Shown here in pieces: positions 15,078 to 23,797 of a stretch of 29,373 nucleotides of DNA. The stretch spans positions 1 to 29,373 of the forward strand of contig DDTF01000049.1 in the NCBI GenBank assembly GCA_002345965.1, written 5' to 3'. The translations under genes were made by a program, and so were the position numbers. Within the stretch, counting starts at the first letter, position 1. Each line of letters opens with the position of its first letter. The notes below the pieces were generated by a model. The model had not been told where the DNA came from, did no database searches, and saw only the letters and a list, made by a program, of their open reading frames with translations. The DNA comes from Flammeovirgaceae bacterium UBA2371 (lineage in GTDB: Bacteria > Bacteroidota > Bacteroidia > Cytophagales > Cyclobacteriaceae).

Positions 15078-15085
15078 TAAATTTG
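15078..15085 (+). promoter_or_regulatory. Candidate -7 promoter element for the DUF4296-mutS2 unit
   Basis: TAAATTTG is an exact TAnnTTTG match 18 bases before the ATG at 15104. A TTTG at 15049-15052 is a possible -33 box with a long 25-base spacer. It faces away from the DUF58 -7 element about 45 bases to the left. Confidence 0.42.
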
Positions 15086-15103
15086 ACAAAAGGTGTAATA
15101 GAA

Positions 15104-15454
15104 ATGACGGGATGGATGAAGTATATAGGACTGGCGGTGATATTGACCCTGTTGCAGTGCAAAGGAGATGAAAAACCGAAAGGCGTATTGACTGAGCAAG
15201 AGATGGTCAACTTAATGGTTGAGCTTTACCTGGCAGAGGCTAGAGTAACCCTGACGGGAATACCCCGGGATTCTGCCGCTAAGTTGTTTAACCCCTACGA
15301 GGAAACCCTGGTGGCTAAAAGAGGAATCTCAGATTCAACTTTGAAGGCCAATTATAATTATTACCTTCAAAATCCTGATAAATTGGAGCGCATACTCGAT
15401 GCGGTGATTGATACCCTCAATCTTAGAGAGCAAAGGGCGGGGGAGCAACCCTAA
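15104..15454 (+). CDS. DUF4296 lipoprotein
   Basis: A small lipoprotein with signal MKYIGLAVILTLLQ before Cys (lipobox LLQC), then the DUF4296 pattern: EQEMVNLMVELYLAEARV, an intervening region, and YNYYLQNPDKLERILDAVIDTLN. The family is Bacteroidota-specific and uncharacterised. The chosen ATG is the first after the likely promoter. ATG at 15116 (four codons later) is equally good, and a start at 15041 is rejected because it precedes the promoter and spoils the signal. The stop is 13 bases before mutS2, so the two are probably co-transcribed. Confidence 0.85.
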   Translation: MTGWMKYIGLAVILTLLQCKGDEKPKGVLTEQEMVNLMVELYLAEARVTLTGIPRDSAAKLFNPYEETLVAKRGISDSTLKANYNYYLQNPDKLERILDAVIDTLNLREQRAGEQP

Positions 15455-15467
15455 ATCATAATACGTT

Positions 15468-17825
15468 ATGATTTATCCCAATGATTTTGAGCATAAACTG
15501 GGGTTTGATCAAATCCGTCAATCCCTTAGTAGATATTGCATAAGCACACTCGGACGGAATGAAGTGGATGGCATCAGATTCCTGTCTGACTTTCCTGCGA
15601 TCCAATTGTTGCTTCATCAGGCCAGGGAGTTTAAAAGTATCAAAGAGAGAGGTATGCCATTTCCGCTTACCCAATACCACGACCCGTCAGAACTATATCC
15701 CGTTATCTCCATTCAAGAGAGTTTTATCGAAGCAGAATCGCTTCGTGAAATAGCACTCTCTATTCAGGTAATTGACGATTGTGTGACTTTTCTAAAAAAG
15801 TATAAAGACGATTTTCCTGCTTTATTGTTCTTAACGACTTCAGTGGCGGTGCCTGGTATCGTTAAAGATTCAATCAATGCCAAAATTGATGAATTTGGAA
15901 AGCTCAAAGACAATGCGAGCCAGGAACTACAACGCATTCGCAAAAAGCTAAGAGATGAATCAGGACGGGCAAGAAGACTGATTGATCAAATGTTTAGAGA
16001 AGCAGTAAGCAATGGCATGGTGCCGGAGGGAAGTGCTCCAGTGATTCGGGACGGACGGGTAGTCATTCCAGTATTGTCAGAATACAAAAGGAAAATCCGT
16101 GGCGTAATTATGGATGAGTCGGCTACGGGTCAAACGGTGTACATGGAGCCTACTGAAGTGATTGAGGCCAACAATGAAATCCGTAACCTTGAGTTGGAAG
16201 AAAGGAGAGAGTCGATCCAACTATTAAAGGGGTTGACAACTTTGCTTCGTTCCTACTTGCACGAACTGAAGCAGGGATTTCAGTTTTTGGGACAACTTGA
16301 TTTTATTCAAGCCAAAACCCGGTTTGCATTGGACATTGAAGCGGACTTACCCAACCTGGTGCCAACTCCCGATTTAAATTGGATTGAAGCCCGCCACCCA
16401 CTCCTATTTCTCAGTCATAAGGGAAAGAGTCCTGTGGTGCCTCTTACCATCGATCTTTCTTCTCAAGATCGCTTCTTGCTGGTATCCGGACCTAATGCTG
16501 GAGGTAAATCAGTATGCCTTAAAACTGTGGGTTTGATACAGTATATGGTACAATGTGGCTTATTGGTGCCATTGACTGTTAAATCAAGAGTAGGCATTTT
16601 TCAAAATATATTTCTGGACATTGGAGACCAGCAGTCGATTGAAAATGATTTAAGTACGTACAGCTCGCACCTTCGTAACATGCGCTATTTTGTGGAAAAA
16701 GCCAATGAAAAAACATTGGTGCTCATGGATGAGTTAGGAGCAGGAACCGACCCCAACTTTGGTGGAGGAATAGCAGAAGCCATATTAAAAAATCTGGTTG
16801 ACAAGAAAGTGTGGGGGGTGGCTACTACCCACTATTATAATCTGAAATTATTTACTGATCAGCATGCTGGTATTCGAAACGCAGCCATGCAGTTTGATAG
16901 CAAGCGGTTGGAGCCTCGTTTTATCTTAGACATTGGAAAGCCGGGAAGTTCTTTCGCATTGGAAATAGCTCGTAAAACCGGATTGGGAAGTATAATAAAA
17001 GAAGCAGAAGATATTATCGGAAAAGATCTCACAGGATTGGAGTCTCTCATTAAAAAAGTAAATGACGAAAGACAGGCATTGACCAAGAGGGAACGTGAGG
17101 TAAAAGAAAAAGAAATCAGGTACCGGGATCTGCTTAACAAGTACAACCAATTAAACCAAGAGCTGGAGTTAAGGAAAAAGGAAATTATCAACAAGGCAAA
17201 GGAAGAAGCCTCTACACTGCTCAGGCAAACCAATAAGGAGATTGAGAAAACTATCCGGCACATCAAAGAGAACAGGGCTGAGAAAAAGGAGACGAGACGG
17301 GTTAGGCAAAGCCTTGAAGGATTGGAGAAGAGTGTTAAGCCTATTGAAGAAAGAGCAATACGCAGTAACGAAAAGATTAAAGAAGGCGACTATGTGAAAA
17401 TGATTGGACAAGACGTATCCGGTAAAGTTGTAAGCTTGAAAGGCAACTCGGCTGTGGTACAATTTGGTGATATGCGTTCTTCAATCAAATTGGAAAAATT
17501 AGTGAAAAGCAGTGCGAGGGAGGACAAGACTGCAAAAGCAAATAGGTCCTTTGGTGTTGATTTACTGGCCAAGCAAACCAACTTTTCCACTACGCTGGAT
17601 GTAAGGGGCATGCGTGTAGATGAAATAATCCCTGTTCTTGACCAGTTCTTAGATGATGCCGTATTGCTTGGTCATGGCGGATTAAGAATCTTGCATGGGA
17701 AAGGGGAAGGGGTATTGAGAAAAGTGGTAAGTGAAAGACTTAAAATGAATAAGTACGTGGCAAGTTTTGGTCACGAACACATCGAGCGAGGCGGAGATGG
17801 AGTGACCACCATCGTATTAAAATAA
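15468..17825 (+). CDS. mutS2: Endonuclease MutS2 / Smr-domain ATPase
   Basis: A 785-residue protein of the MutS2 family, which lacks the mismatch-recognition domain of MutS. It has been linked to suppression of homologous recombination and, in some bacteria, to rescue of collided ribosomes. Order: core/lever helices (about 1-300), ATPase with Walker A GPNAGGKS (341-348), STYSSHLRNM, Walker B TLVLMDE (416-422) with the ELGAGTDP that follows, a long charged coiled coil (about 510-620), a KOW-like region near 640-680, and a C-terminal Smr domain (710-785) with LDVRGMRVDE and LHGKGEG. All motifs are intact. It shares a promoter with the DUF4296 gene and ends in a strong terminator. Confidence 0.96.
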   Translation: MIYPNDFEHKLGFDQIRQSLSRYCISTLGRNEVDGIRFLSDFPAIQLLLHQAREFKSIKERGMPFPLTQYHDPSELYPVISIQESFIEAESLREIALSIQVIDDCVTFLKKYKDDFPALLFLTTSVAVPGIVKDSINAKIDEFGKLKDNASQELQRIRKKLRDESGRARRLIDQMFREAVSNGMVPEGSAPVIRDGRVVIPVLSEYKRKIRGVIMDESATGQTVYMEPTEVIEANNEIRNLELEERRESIQLLKGLTTLLRSYLHELKQGFQFLGQLDFIQAKTRFALDIEADLPNLVPTPDLNWIEARHPLLFLSHKGKSPVVPLTIDLSSQDRFLLVSGPNAGGKSVCLKTVGLIQYMVQCGLLVPLTVKSRVGIFQNIFLDIGDQQSIENDLSTYSSHLRNMRYFVEKANEKTLVLMDELGAGTDPNFGGGIAEAILKNLVDKKVWGVATTHYYNLKLFTDQHAGIRNAAMQFDSKRLEPRFILDIGKPGSSFALEIARKTGLGSIIKEAEDIIGKDLTGLESLIKKVNDERQALTKREREVKEKEIRYRDLLNKYNQLNQELELRKKEIINKAKEEASTLLRQTNKEIEKTIRHIKENRAEKKETRRVRQSLEGLEKSVKPIEERAIRSNEKIKEGDYVKMIGQDVSGKVVSLKGNSAVVQFGDMRSSIKLEKLVKSSAREDKTAKANRSFGVDLLAKQTNFSTTLDVRGMRVDEIIPVLDQFLDDAVLLGHGGLRILHGKGEGVLRKVVSERLKMNKYVASFGHEHIERGGDGVTTIVLK

Positions 17826-17851
17826 AAAAGGCTCCCACTGGAGCCTTTTTT
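17824..17851. terminator. Bidirectional intrinsic terminator
   Basis: GGCTCC (17830-17835), a CACT loop, and GGAGCC (17840-17845) make a perfect hairpin. It is flanked by A-run and T-run so that either strand ends in a stem plus U-tract. The left arm overlaps the mutS2 stop codon. It sits between convergent mutS2 and the small lipoprotein gene (stop at 17869) and can serve both. Confidence 0.88.
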
Positions 17852-17868
17852 ATTTATTGATATTTTTT

Positions 17869-18336
17869 CTAGTTGAATGTAAATACCCATTGGCCTTTCA
17901 CATTCGAGGTTCTTCCTGATGAAGAGTATCCATTTCCGGTAAAAGTATAGGTAATCTGTAATTGGGTATCTGTCACAGAGTAAGTCATGTTCAACTCATC
18001 TGCAGTTCCTGGGTCTCGAATGATTTGTGTTTCAGGGCTGGTGCCAAATTTCCACAAGCCGCTGGATAACCATGAGCTGGTTTGCGGCCTGCCACTTGTT
18101 GAGTAGCTAAAGGTATCTGATCCGGCTACACCCGAAATAAGCAAGGAAAAGGTATCGTACCCGGTTTGATCCACATTATCAAGTTTTACAGAAGTTGCTG
18201 TCCATGTTTTGGACAGCTTCTTTAGCTGGATATCCTCTACAGATTCACCGGGGCCTGAATCTTTTTTGCAACTCTGGCTTACCAAAATCGCACCAAATAC
18301 AACAGCCAACAATATTAATCTTCCTATTTGTTTCAT
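17869..18336 (-). CDS. Small lipoprotein, lipocalin-like
   Basis: A 155-residue lipoprotein with signal MKQIGRLILLAVVFGAILVSQS before Cys23 and a KKDSGPGE linker. The rest is a beta-rich domain starting LKKLSKTWTATSVKLDN and ending VKGQWVFTFN, which resembles lipocalin-like proteins of Bacteroidota. No function is known and the family call is tentative. It stands alone between a 126-base gap (18337-18462, in which I see nothing clear) and the bidirectional terminator. Confidence 0.75.
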   Translation of the reverse strand: MKQIGRLILLAVVFGAILVSQSCKKDSGPGESVEDIQLKKLSKTWTATSVKLDNVDQTGYDTFSLLISGVAGSDTFSYSTSGRPQTSSWLSSGLWKFGTSPETQIIRDPGTADELNMTYSVTDTQLQITYTFTGNGYSSSGRTSNVKGQWVFTFN

Positions 18337-18462
18337 TCTGTTATGATTAAAAATCGTATTAAACTTAGTAAAACGGCCTATCTTAAAAAAGACATCAAAT
18401 AATTAGTGCCGTAAATAACGCTTATTCAACATCTTTAATGGTCTTTAAGCCTTGAATGTAAC

Positions 18463-19080
18463 CTACTTAAGGCTCATTAAATCGACTTTCTGTGCACTTT
18501 CAGGGTATTCATAGTCTGTATTGGAAGCTATGAGTACCAGGCGGGAGGCTCCGTATTTTGTCAGGTTTGTCTGATACCAGTCGATTGCTTTCTTGTCCAG
18601 GTTGGAGGTTGGTTCATCCAGAAAAAGGCTTGAAGTATTTGAAAAAAAAGCCAATCCCAGTTTAAGTCTTTGCCTCATGCCCGAAGAAAAGTTGGCTATT
18701 TGTTTGTCCCGCGCATGCCCAAGTTCTATCAACTCCAAAAGATCCTGGTGTGAATGTCCGTCAATTACCGATTTGAATTTGAAATGAAAATCTATCATTT
18801 CGTTTAAAGTAAATTCTTCAATCAGTTCCAGGTAAGGAGTGGCAATGGAAACTTGTTGATACACTTCTTCAATTGGAATTAAATTCTCCTGATTAAAGTA
18901 GGAGAGCGTTCCTGAACTGGGTGGTACCATGCCCCATAAAACCTGCATTAATGTGGATTTGCCAGAACCGTTGGGCCCGACTATGGCGTAGCAATTACCT
19001 TGCTCAAAGGTGAAGTTAAAATTTTTGAAAATCCATTCGCGATTGAATCGCTTGCCCAGATTCTCAATTACAATTTTCAT
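18463..19080 (-). CDS. Orphan ABC transporter ATP-binding protein
   Basis: A 205-residue ATPase with Walker A GPNGSGKS (35-42), the signature FSSGMRQRLKLGLA, Walker B SLFLDEP and D-loop SNLD. The switch region reads LVLIASNTDYEYP, with Asn187 in place of the usual H-loop His. There is no permease gene nearby. It overlaps lpxA by four bases (ATGA) and is the last gene of the lipid A block. Its small size and switch resemble single-domain CcmA-like ATPases found after lpxA in related genomes (from memory). Substrate and partner are unknown. Confidence 0.9.
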   Translation of the reverse strand: MKIVIENLGKRFNREWIFKNFNFTFEQGNCYAIVGPNGSGKSTLMQVLWGMVPPSSGTLSYFNQENLIPIEEVYQQVSIATPYLELIEEFTLNEMIDFHFKFKSVIDGHSHQDLLELIELGHARDKQIANFSSGMRQRLKLGLAFFSNTSSLFLDEPTSNLDKKAIDWYQTNLTKYGASRLVLIASNTDYEYPESAQKVDLMSLK

Positions 19081-19877
19081 TCAAATGTTGCAGAACTGGT
19101 TGAGAAACCTTTCATAACGCCTCGCTCGGAGCTCTTAATAAAATCAACAATGTAATTGCGCTCCTCACTAGGGATTATTTCTTTTTCTACTAGGTCTATG
19201 GCTTTAGAATTGTTAAGCCCCTTTAAGAATATGATGCGATAGGTATCCTGAATCTCAGATATTTTTTCTGATGTAAATCCTCTTCTGCGCAGTCCAACGG
19301 TATTTACGCCACAGTAGGTGAGTGGTTCTCTCGCGGCTTTCGTATAAGGTGGTACGTCCTTTCTTACCAGCGAGCCTCCCGATACCATTACGTGTGCACC
19401 CACTTTCACGAATTGATGTACTGCACTTGATCCTCCTATGATGGCCCAGTCTTCAATCACAACATGACCTGCTACCTGAACAGCATTCGCAAAGATGCAA
19501 TTGTTGCCTATGGTGCAATCGTGAGCGATGTGTACGTATGCCATCAACAAGCAGTTGCTTCCTATTACAGTTTTGTGTTTGTCAGCGGTACCTCTGCTGA
19601 TGGTAACAAATTCGCGGATCACGGTATTGTCGCCAATAAATGTCTCTGTCTTTTCCCCTGCAAATTTCAAGTCCTGCGGAATGGAGGAGACAGAGGCACC
19701 TGGAAATACTTTTACGTTTTTTCCCAATCGGGCACCTTCCCAAATAATGGAGTTGGGGCCAATCCAGCAACCGTCTCCGATGATCACATCTTCCTTAATG
19801 GTTGAGAATGGTTCGATAATAACATCTTTACCAATTACTGCGTCTGGATGAACGTTGGCTAGGGGGTATTTGCTCAT
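19077..19877 (-). CDS. lpxA: UDP-N-acetylglucosamine acyltransferase
   Basis: It performs the first step of lipid A synthesis, moving a 3-hydroxyacyl chain from ACP to UDP-GlcNAc. The 266-residue protein is a left-handed beta-helix of hexapeptide repeats. The catalytic His is His119 in AYVHIAHDC (E. coli His125), with His116 and HQF (154-156) conserved. Gly167 aligns with E. coli Gly173, which permits long (C14 or longer) acyl chains; a bulky residue there limits Pseudomonas to C10. The gene overlaps lpxC/fabZ upstream and the ABC gene downstream, each by ATGA. Confidence 0.97.
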   Translation of the reverse strand: MSKYPLANVHPDAVIGKDVIIEPFSTIKEDVIIGDGCWIGPNSIIWEGARLGKNVKVFPGASVSSIPQDLKFAGEKTETFIGDNTVIREFVTISRGTADKHKTVIGSNCLLMAYVHIAHDCTIGNNCIFANAVQVAGHVVIEDWAIIGGSSAVHQFVKVGAHVMVSGGSLVRKDVPPYTKAAREPLTYCGVNTVGLRRRGFTSEKISEIQDTYRIIFLKGLNNSKAIDLVEKEIIPSEERNYIVDFIKSSERGVMKGFSTSSATFE

Positions 19878-21271
19878 GCGTCTTTTCTAACAATGCTTGC
19901 TGTCATGGTACCTTCACATACCAAAGAACTTCCAACATAGGCTCTTCCCGACATCTTTGCAATACCTCTCTTAATAGGAACGAGCAGGTTACATTGAATT
20001 ACTAAGGTATCGCCAGGAAGTACCATCTTTCTAAATCTAAAGGATTCAATACCCAGGAAGTAGGTCCAATAGTTTTCCGGATCGGGTACGGTATTCAGCA
20101 CGAAGATGCCACCAATTTGTGCCATGGTTTCAACCTGAAGGACAGCTGGCATTACCGGGTTTCCAGGGAAGTGTCCTTGGAAAAATGGTTCGTTCATCGT
20201 TACGTTCTTTACACCTGCCACACTTTGATGATCCAGGTGTATGATTTTATCAATCAGTAAGAAAGGGTAACGGTGTCTTAAAATGTTAGAGATCTGATTG
20301 ATGTCCAACACTGGAGGTAGACTTGGGTTATATCTGGGTATACCTTTCTTGTCGGCCTCTTGCATGGCTTTCTTCAACTTCTTGGCGAAAGCTACATTGG
20401 CAGCATGTCCTGGTCTTGCGGCCAGAATCTGTGCTTTTAAAGGACGTCCGGCAAGTGCAAGGTCACCGATGATATCCAACAGTTTGTGTCTTGCGGGTTC
20501 GTTGTTGTATCTAAGTTCAACGTTGTTGAGGATGCCTTCCTTTTTTACCTCCACCTTGGGTTTGTTGAGCATCTGAGCAATGTTGTCCAACTCATGCTCC
20601 TGAACAACCCTGTCAACGATAACAATGGCATTATTTAAATCTCCTCCTTTGATGAGGTTATTTTTATAGAGCATTTCCAGCTCATGCAAAAAACAAAAAG
20701 TTCTGCAAGAGGCTATTTCCTTTTCGAATTGTCTGATATTGGTAATAGAAGCATGCTGGCTTCCCAAGACAGGAGAATTGTAGTCGATCATTACAGTTAC
20801 CCTGTAATCGTCCAAAGGCAAGGCTGCAATCTCTACATTGCGGTCTACTTCGCGGTAGAAGATGCTGTCCTGCACCTCAAAGAAGTCGCGTAGTGCATTT
20901 TGCTCTTCTGTTCCTGCCTCTTTGAGTACGTTCACAAATTGGATCGAGCTACCATCCATTATAGGGGCCTCAGGGCCATCTACCTGAATCAACACGTTGT
21001 CGATCTCCAATCCGGTAAGTGCAGCCAGTGTGTGCTCTATGGTGCTTATGCGGGCTCCACTCTGTTCGATGGTGGTACCCCGGGAAACGTCCACCACATT
21101 ATCACAATCAGCGTCAATGATCGGTGATCCTGGTAGGTCTATTCTTTGAAACTTAATGCCGTGGTTGGGTTTGGCGGGCAGGAAAGTCATGTTGGTGACA
21201 ATCCCCGTGTGTAGGCCAACTCCGGACAAAGTCACGGATTTCTTGATTGTTTGCTGCTTGTGATTTAGCAT
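19874..21271 (-). CDS. lpxC/fabZ: Bifunctional LpxC deacetylase / FabZ dehydratase
   Basis: A 465-residue fusion typical of Bacteroidota. Residues 1-305 are LpxC, the zinc deacetylase committing to lipid A: zinc ligands His80 (STIEHTLAAL), His262 and Asp266 (ARHKLLDIIGD), with catalytic His289 in GHAAN. Residues 318-465 are FabZ, the 3-hydroxyacyl-ACP dehydratase: RYPFLLIDKI, catalytic His367 in GHFPGNPVMP and Glu381 in VETMAQ. The fusion places the enzyme consuming hydroxyacyl-derived lipid A intermediate with the one diverting hydroxyacyl-ACP to phospholipid. A -7 element just upstream suggests its own promoter within the lpx block. Confidence 0.97.
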   Translation of the reverse strand: MLNHKQQTIKKSVTLSGVGLHTGIVTNMTFLPAKPNHGIKFQRIDLPGSPIIDADCDNVVDVSRGTTIEQSGARISTIEHTLAALTGLEIDNVLIQVDGPEAPIMDGSSIQFVNVLKEAGTEEQNALRDFFEVQDSIFYREVDRNVEIAALPLDDYRVTVMIDYNSPVLGSQHASITNIRQFEKEIASCRTFCFLHELEMLYKNNLIKGGDLNNAIVIVDRVVQEHELDNIAQMLNKPKVEVKKEGILNNVELRYNNEPARHKLLDIIGDLALAGRPLKAQILAARPGHAANVAFAKKLKKAMQEADKKGIPRYNPSLPPVLDINQISNILRHRYPFLLIDKIIHLDHQSVAGVKNVTMNEPFFQGHFPGNPVMPAVLQVETMAQIGGIFVLNTVPDPENYWTYFLGIESFRFRKMVLPGDTLVIQCNLLVPIKRGIAKMSGRAYVGSSLVCEGTMTASIVRKDA

Positions 21272-21288
21272 CTCTTAATTAAAAGGGG

Positions 21289-21296
21289 CAAATTTA
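21289..21296 (-). promoter_or_regulatory. Candidate internal promoter -7 element before lpxC/fabZ
   Basis: On the minus strand this is TAAATTTG, an exact TAnnTTTG, 17 bases before the lpxC/fabZ ATG in the 123-base gap after lpxD. TTTA at 21318-21321 (minus strand) is a three-of-four match to the -33 box with a 21-base spacer. It suggests that lpxC/fabZ-lpxA-ABC can be transcribed separately from HD-lpxD. Confidence 0.45.
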
Positions 21297-21394
21297 ACCT
21301 CTATTCCTCGTATAATCTAAAAAAATGGATGCCCGCTCGAAATTTGGGGCTAATTATAACCAAAAAAGTTCAGGAGGGGCCTATTTGAGCAAAA

Positions 21395-22453
21395 TCATTC
21401 TGATTTTACAGTAGATTGAACGGAGGCAAGTTTGGCTTCAAGCTGTTTGAGTCGTGTACTGATATCGGGCAGTTGCTTAAATACTGCATAAGATCTAAAG
21501 TACTCTTTTACATCCAATACAGGGTATCCAATTAGCCTTTGGCCTTCTTCTTTCACTGATTTTGAAATACCAGCCTGAGCGCCTACACTGGTCTTATTCG
21601 CAATTACCAGATGTCCTGCAATACCCACTTGTCCGGCCAGAATACAGTTTTCACCAATTTTGGTAGATCCTGATATTCCAGTTTGTGCTGCTATCACTGT
21701 GTTCTTTCCAATTTCAACGTTGTGTGCAATCTGAATCAGGTTATCAAGTTTTACGCCTGATCTCAAGATGGTAGCGTCTCCGGCAAGCGTGGCACAATCA
21801 ATAACGGTGTTGGCCCCAATGGTAATGTTATCTTCTAAAATCACATTGCCAAGCTGCGGAATAGACTTATAGGTACCATCTTCCTGCGGGGCAAATCCAA
21901 ATCCATCACTTCCCAACACAGTTCCCGAGTGAATTACACAATTGTTGCCAACAATAGTACCTGCATACAACTTTACGTTCGGGTGCAAAATGGTATTGTT
22001 TCCAATAACAGAATTGTCGCCTACATAGGTATGCGGATATATCTTTACATTATCTCCAATCTTTACATTTTGGCCAATGTATGAGAAGGCTCCTCTGTAA
22101 ATGGCCTTTCCAGTTTTGCTGTTTTCTCCAATATAACATGGATCCTCTACACCCACTTTTTGAAAACTAATCAGCTTGTGATATTCCTCTAATAGCACAG
22201 TAAAACTGGAATATGGATCATCCACTAGGATCAGACTTGAACTGACTTCTTTTCTGGGAACAAAATCCTTTTTTACAATGACTGCACTTGCTTTGGTCTC
22301 GTATATGAAGTGCTCATACTTGGGATTAGACAAGAATGCAATCTGCCCGGGTTTGGCATCTTGAATTTTGGCGAGCATGTTAATCTTGGAACTGTTGTCT
22401 CCCTTTACAACACCACCTAGCATGTCGGCAATTTGCTTAATGGTAAATTCCAT
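21395..22453 (-). CDS. lpxD: UDP-3-O-acylglucosamine N-acyltransferase
   Basis: It adds the second hydroxyacyl chain in lipid A synthesis, after LpxC. The 352-residue protein has an N-terminal uridine-binding domain (1-100), a hexapeptide-repeat beta-helix (about 105-310) with SDGFGFA (182-188), the catalytic His244 in NLIQIAHNVEIG, and a C-terminal helical tail (LKQLEAKLASVQS). The length matches the family. It begins 22 bases after the HD-domain gene and is probably co-transcribed with it. Confidence 0.97.
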   Translation of the reverse strand: MEFTIKQIADMLGGVVKGDNSSKINMLAKIQDAKPGQIAFLSNPKYEHFIYETKASAVIVKKDFVPRKEVSSSLILVDDPYSSFTVLLEEYHKLISFQKVGVEDPCYIGENSKTGKAIYRGAFSYIGQNVKIGDNVKIYPHTYVGDNSVIGNNTILHPNVKLYAGTIVGNNCVIHSGTVLGSDGFGFAPQEDGTYKSIPQLGNVILEDNITIGANTVIDCATLAGDATILRSGVKLDNLIQIAHNVEIGKNTVIAAQTGISGSTKIGENCILAGQVGIAGHLVIANKTSVGAQAGISKSVKEEGQRLIGYPVLDVKEYFRSYAVFKQLPDISTRLKQLEAKLASVQSTVKSE

Positions 22454-22475
22454 TAATTAAGTAAGGATTTGATTG

Positions 22476-23747
22476 TCATAGATTGGCGCGTTCTTGTGAT
22501 CCAGTCTTTTTCAAAGATACATTTTTAGGGCAGCATAGATAGCTTTTTTTAACGATTTTGCTGAGGGCTTTTATATTTGGTAGGTCAGAGGCTTGAGCGA
22601 TTTCCTTAATCTCACCATTTTTGGTCAAAATGTTAATTCCATGGCCTTCGCTCACGTAAGCTTCATTAGAAACTACGCCATGTGAGAAGAGAAAAATGGC
22701 ATCCTTTCTCAATATTTTGTAGTTGTCGCATATTTCCGCCCTTACATTCTCGATGGTAATCTTTTCGATCGGATCATTGGTAAGAATTATTTTAAAGAGA
22801 TTCCTATGAAGCAGCATTTTGCAAAGCGTAGACAATATTTGGTCAGCATGCTGTTGCCATAGTTTAATGGCTCCCCAAATGTCATTGTCGTCCAACTGCC
22901 CAAAATTTTGGATTACCGCCTCCTGCTTAAAATCCTGAATGGTATAGGTGTTCTTTAGAAATAAATGAAGGGCTGCCGAGCAAGGCAGCTCATTGCCCGA
23001 TTGCAAAAGGTACTGTGCCCTCCGTATCAGATTAACCAACATGCGCTCAGCACTTACTGCGGTCTTATGTAAGTATACTTGCCAATACATGAGTCTGCGA
23101 GCATTGAGAAAATTCTCAATGCTGTAAATGCCCTTTTCATCTACAACCAACTGATCTTTCCATACATTGATCATCGCTACTATTCTGTCAACACCGATAG
23201 AGCCTTCGTTTACACCTGTAAAAAAACTATCTCTTCTTAAGTAATCCAACCGATCGGTATCGAGTTGACTGCTTACCAGCTGATGAAAAAATTTTCTTTC
23301 GTAGGTGTTTTGAAAAATTTGAAGTGAAAGCTCAAGTTCTCCATTAAAAACGGAATTCAGTTTTTTCATGAATTGAAAGGAGATGCTCTCATGTTTTACT
23401 TGTGGCAGGAGGGTCTCTTCGAGAGCATGCGAAAATGGGCCATGCCCGATGTCGTGGAGCAAAGTAGCAATCTGAGAAGCCTCATATTCCGCTGGAGTGA
23501 TGTCTACGCCTTTGAGCCGTAAATTGTCCAACACCCTGCCCATGAGGTGCATGGCACCCAAAGCATGATTAAATCGGGTATGGATAGCACCCGGATAAAT
23601 TAGTTCGGTAAGCCCCAACTGTTTAATGTGCCTCAGTCTTTGGAAATAGGGGTGTTCTATGAGATCGAAAACGAGTTCTGACGGAATTGAAACGAACCCA
23701 TAGATGGGATCGTTTATGATTTTCTTTTTATTAATGCTTTGGCTCAA
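22476..23747 (-). CDS. HD-domain phosphohydrolase (SAMHD1/dGTPase-like)
   Basis: A 423-residue member of the HD superfamily. The metal-binding motifs are present: TRFNHALGAMHL (57-68, first His61), LLHDIGHGPFSHALE (97-110, His98 and Asp99) and SSQLDTDRLDYLRRD (from 159). Relatives hydrolyse deoxynucleoside triphosphates or other phosphoesters; the substrate here is not known. The start is TTG, since NKKKIINDPIYGF is the usual family beginning and no in-frame ATG lies nearby. It heads the HD-lpxD-lpxC/fabZ-lpxA-ABC block and is divergent from porX across 50 bases. Confidence 0.88.
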   Translation of the reverse strand: MSQSINKKKIINDPIYGFVSIPSELVFDLIEHPYFQRLRHIKQLGLTELIYPGAIHTRFNHALGAMHLMGRVLDNLRLKGVDITPAEYEASQIATLLHDIGHGPFSHALEETLLPQVKHESISFQFMKKLNSVFNGELELSLQIFQNTYERKFFHQLVSSQLDTDRLDYLRRDSFFTGVNEGSIGVDRIVAMINVWKDQLVVDEKGIYSIENFLNARRLMYWQVYLHKTAVSAERMLVNLIRRAQYLLQSGNELPCSAALHLFLKNTYTIQDFKQEAVIQNFGQLDDNDIWGAIKLWQQHADQILSTLCKMLLHRNLFKIILTNDPIEKITIENVRAEICDNYKILRKDAIFLFSHGVVSNEAYVSEGHGINILTKNGEIKEIAQASDLPNIKALSKIVKKSYLCCPKNVSLKKTGSQERANL

Positions 23748-23797
23748 GATTATGCGTATAACTCGTAAATTAGGCTGAATTTTAAATAAAAAGCATA

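Noticed and set aside
16859..17611. Several long minus-strand frames inside mutS2, some rich in hydrophobic residues.
   Set aside because: mutS2 is intact over the whole stretch; the coiled coil rich in Lys and Glu codons produces Phe/Leu/Ser-rich antisense translations.
19464..19851. Plus-strand open frames of over 100 codons inside lpxA.
   Set aside because: They lie antisense to a clearly conserved gene and their translations show no family features; they are by-products of its codon use.
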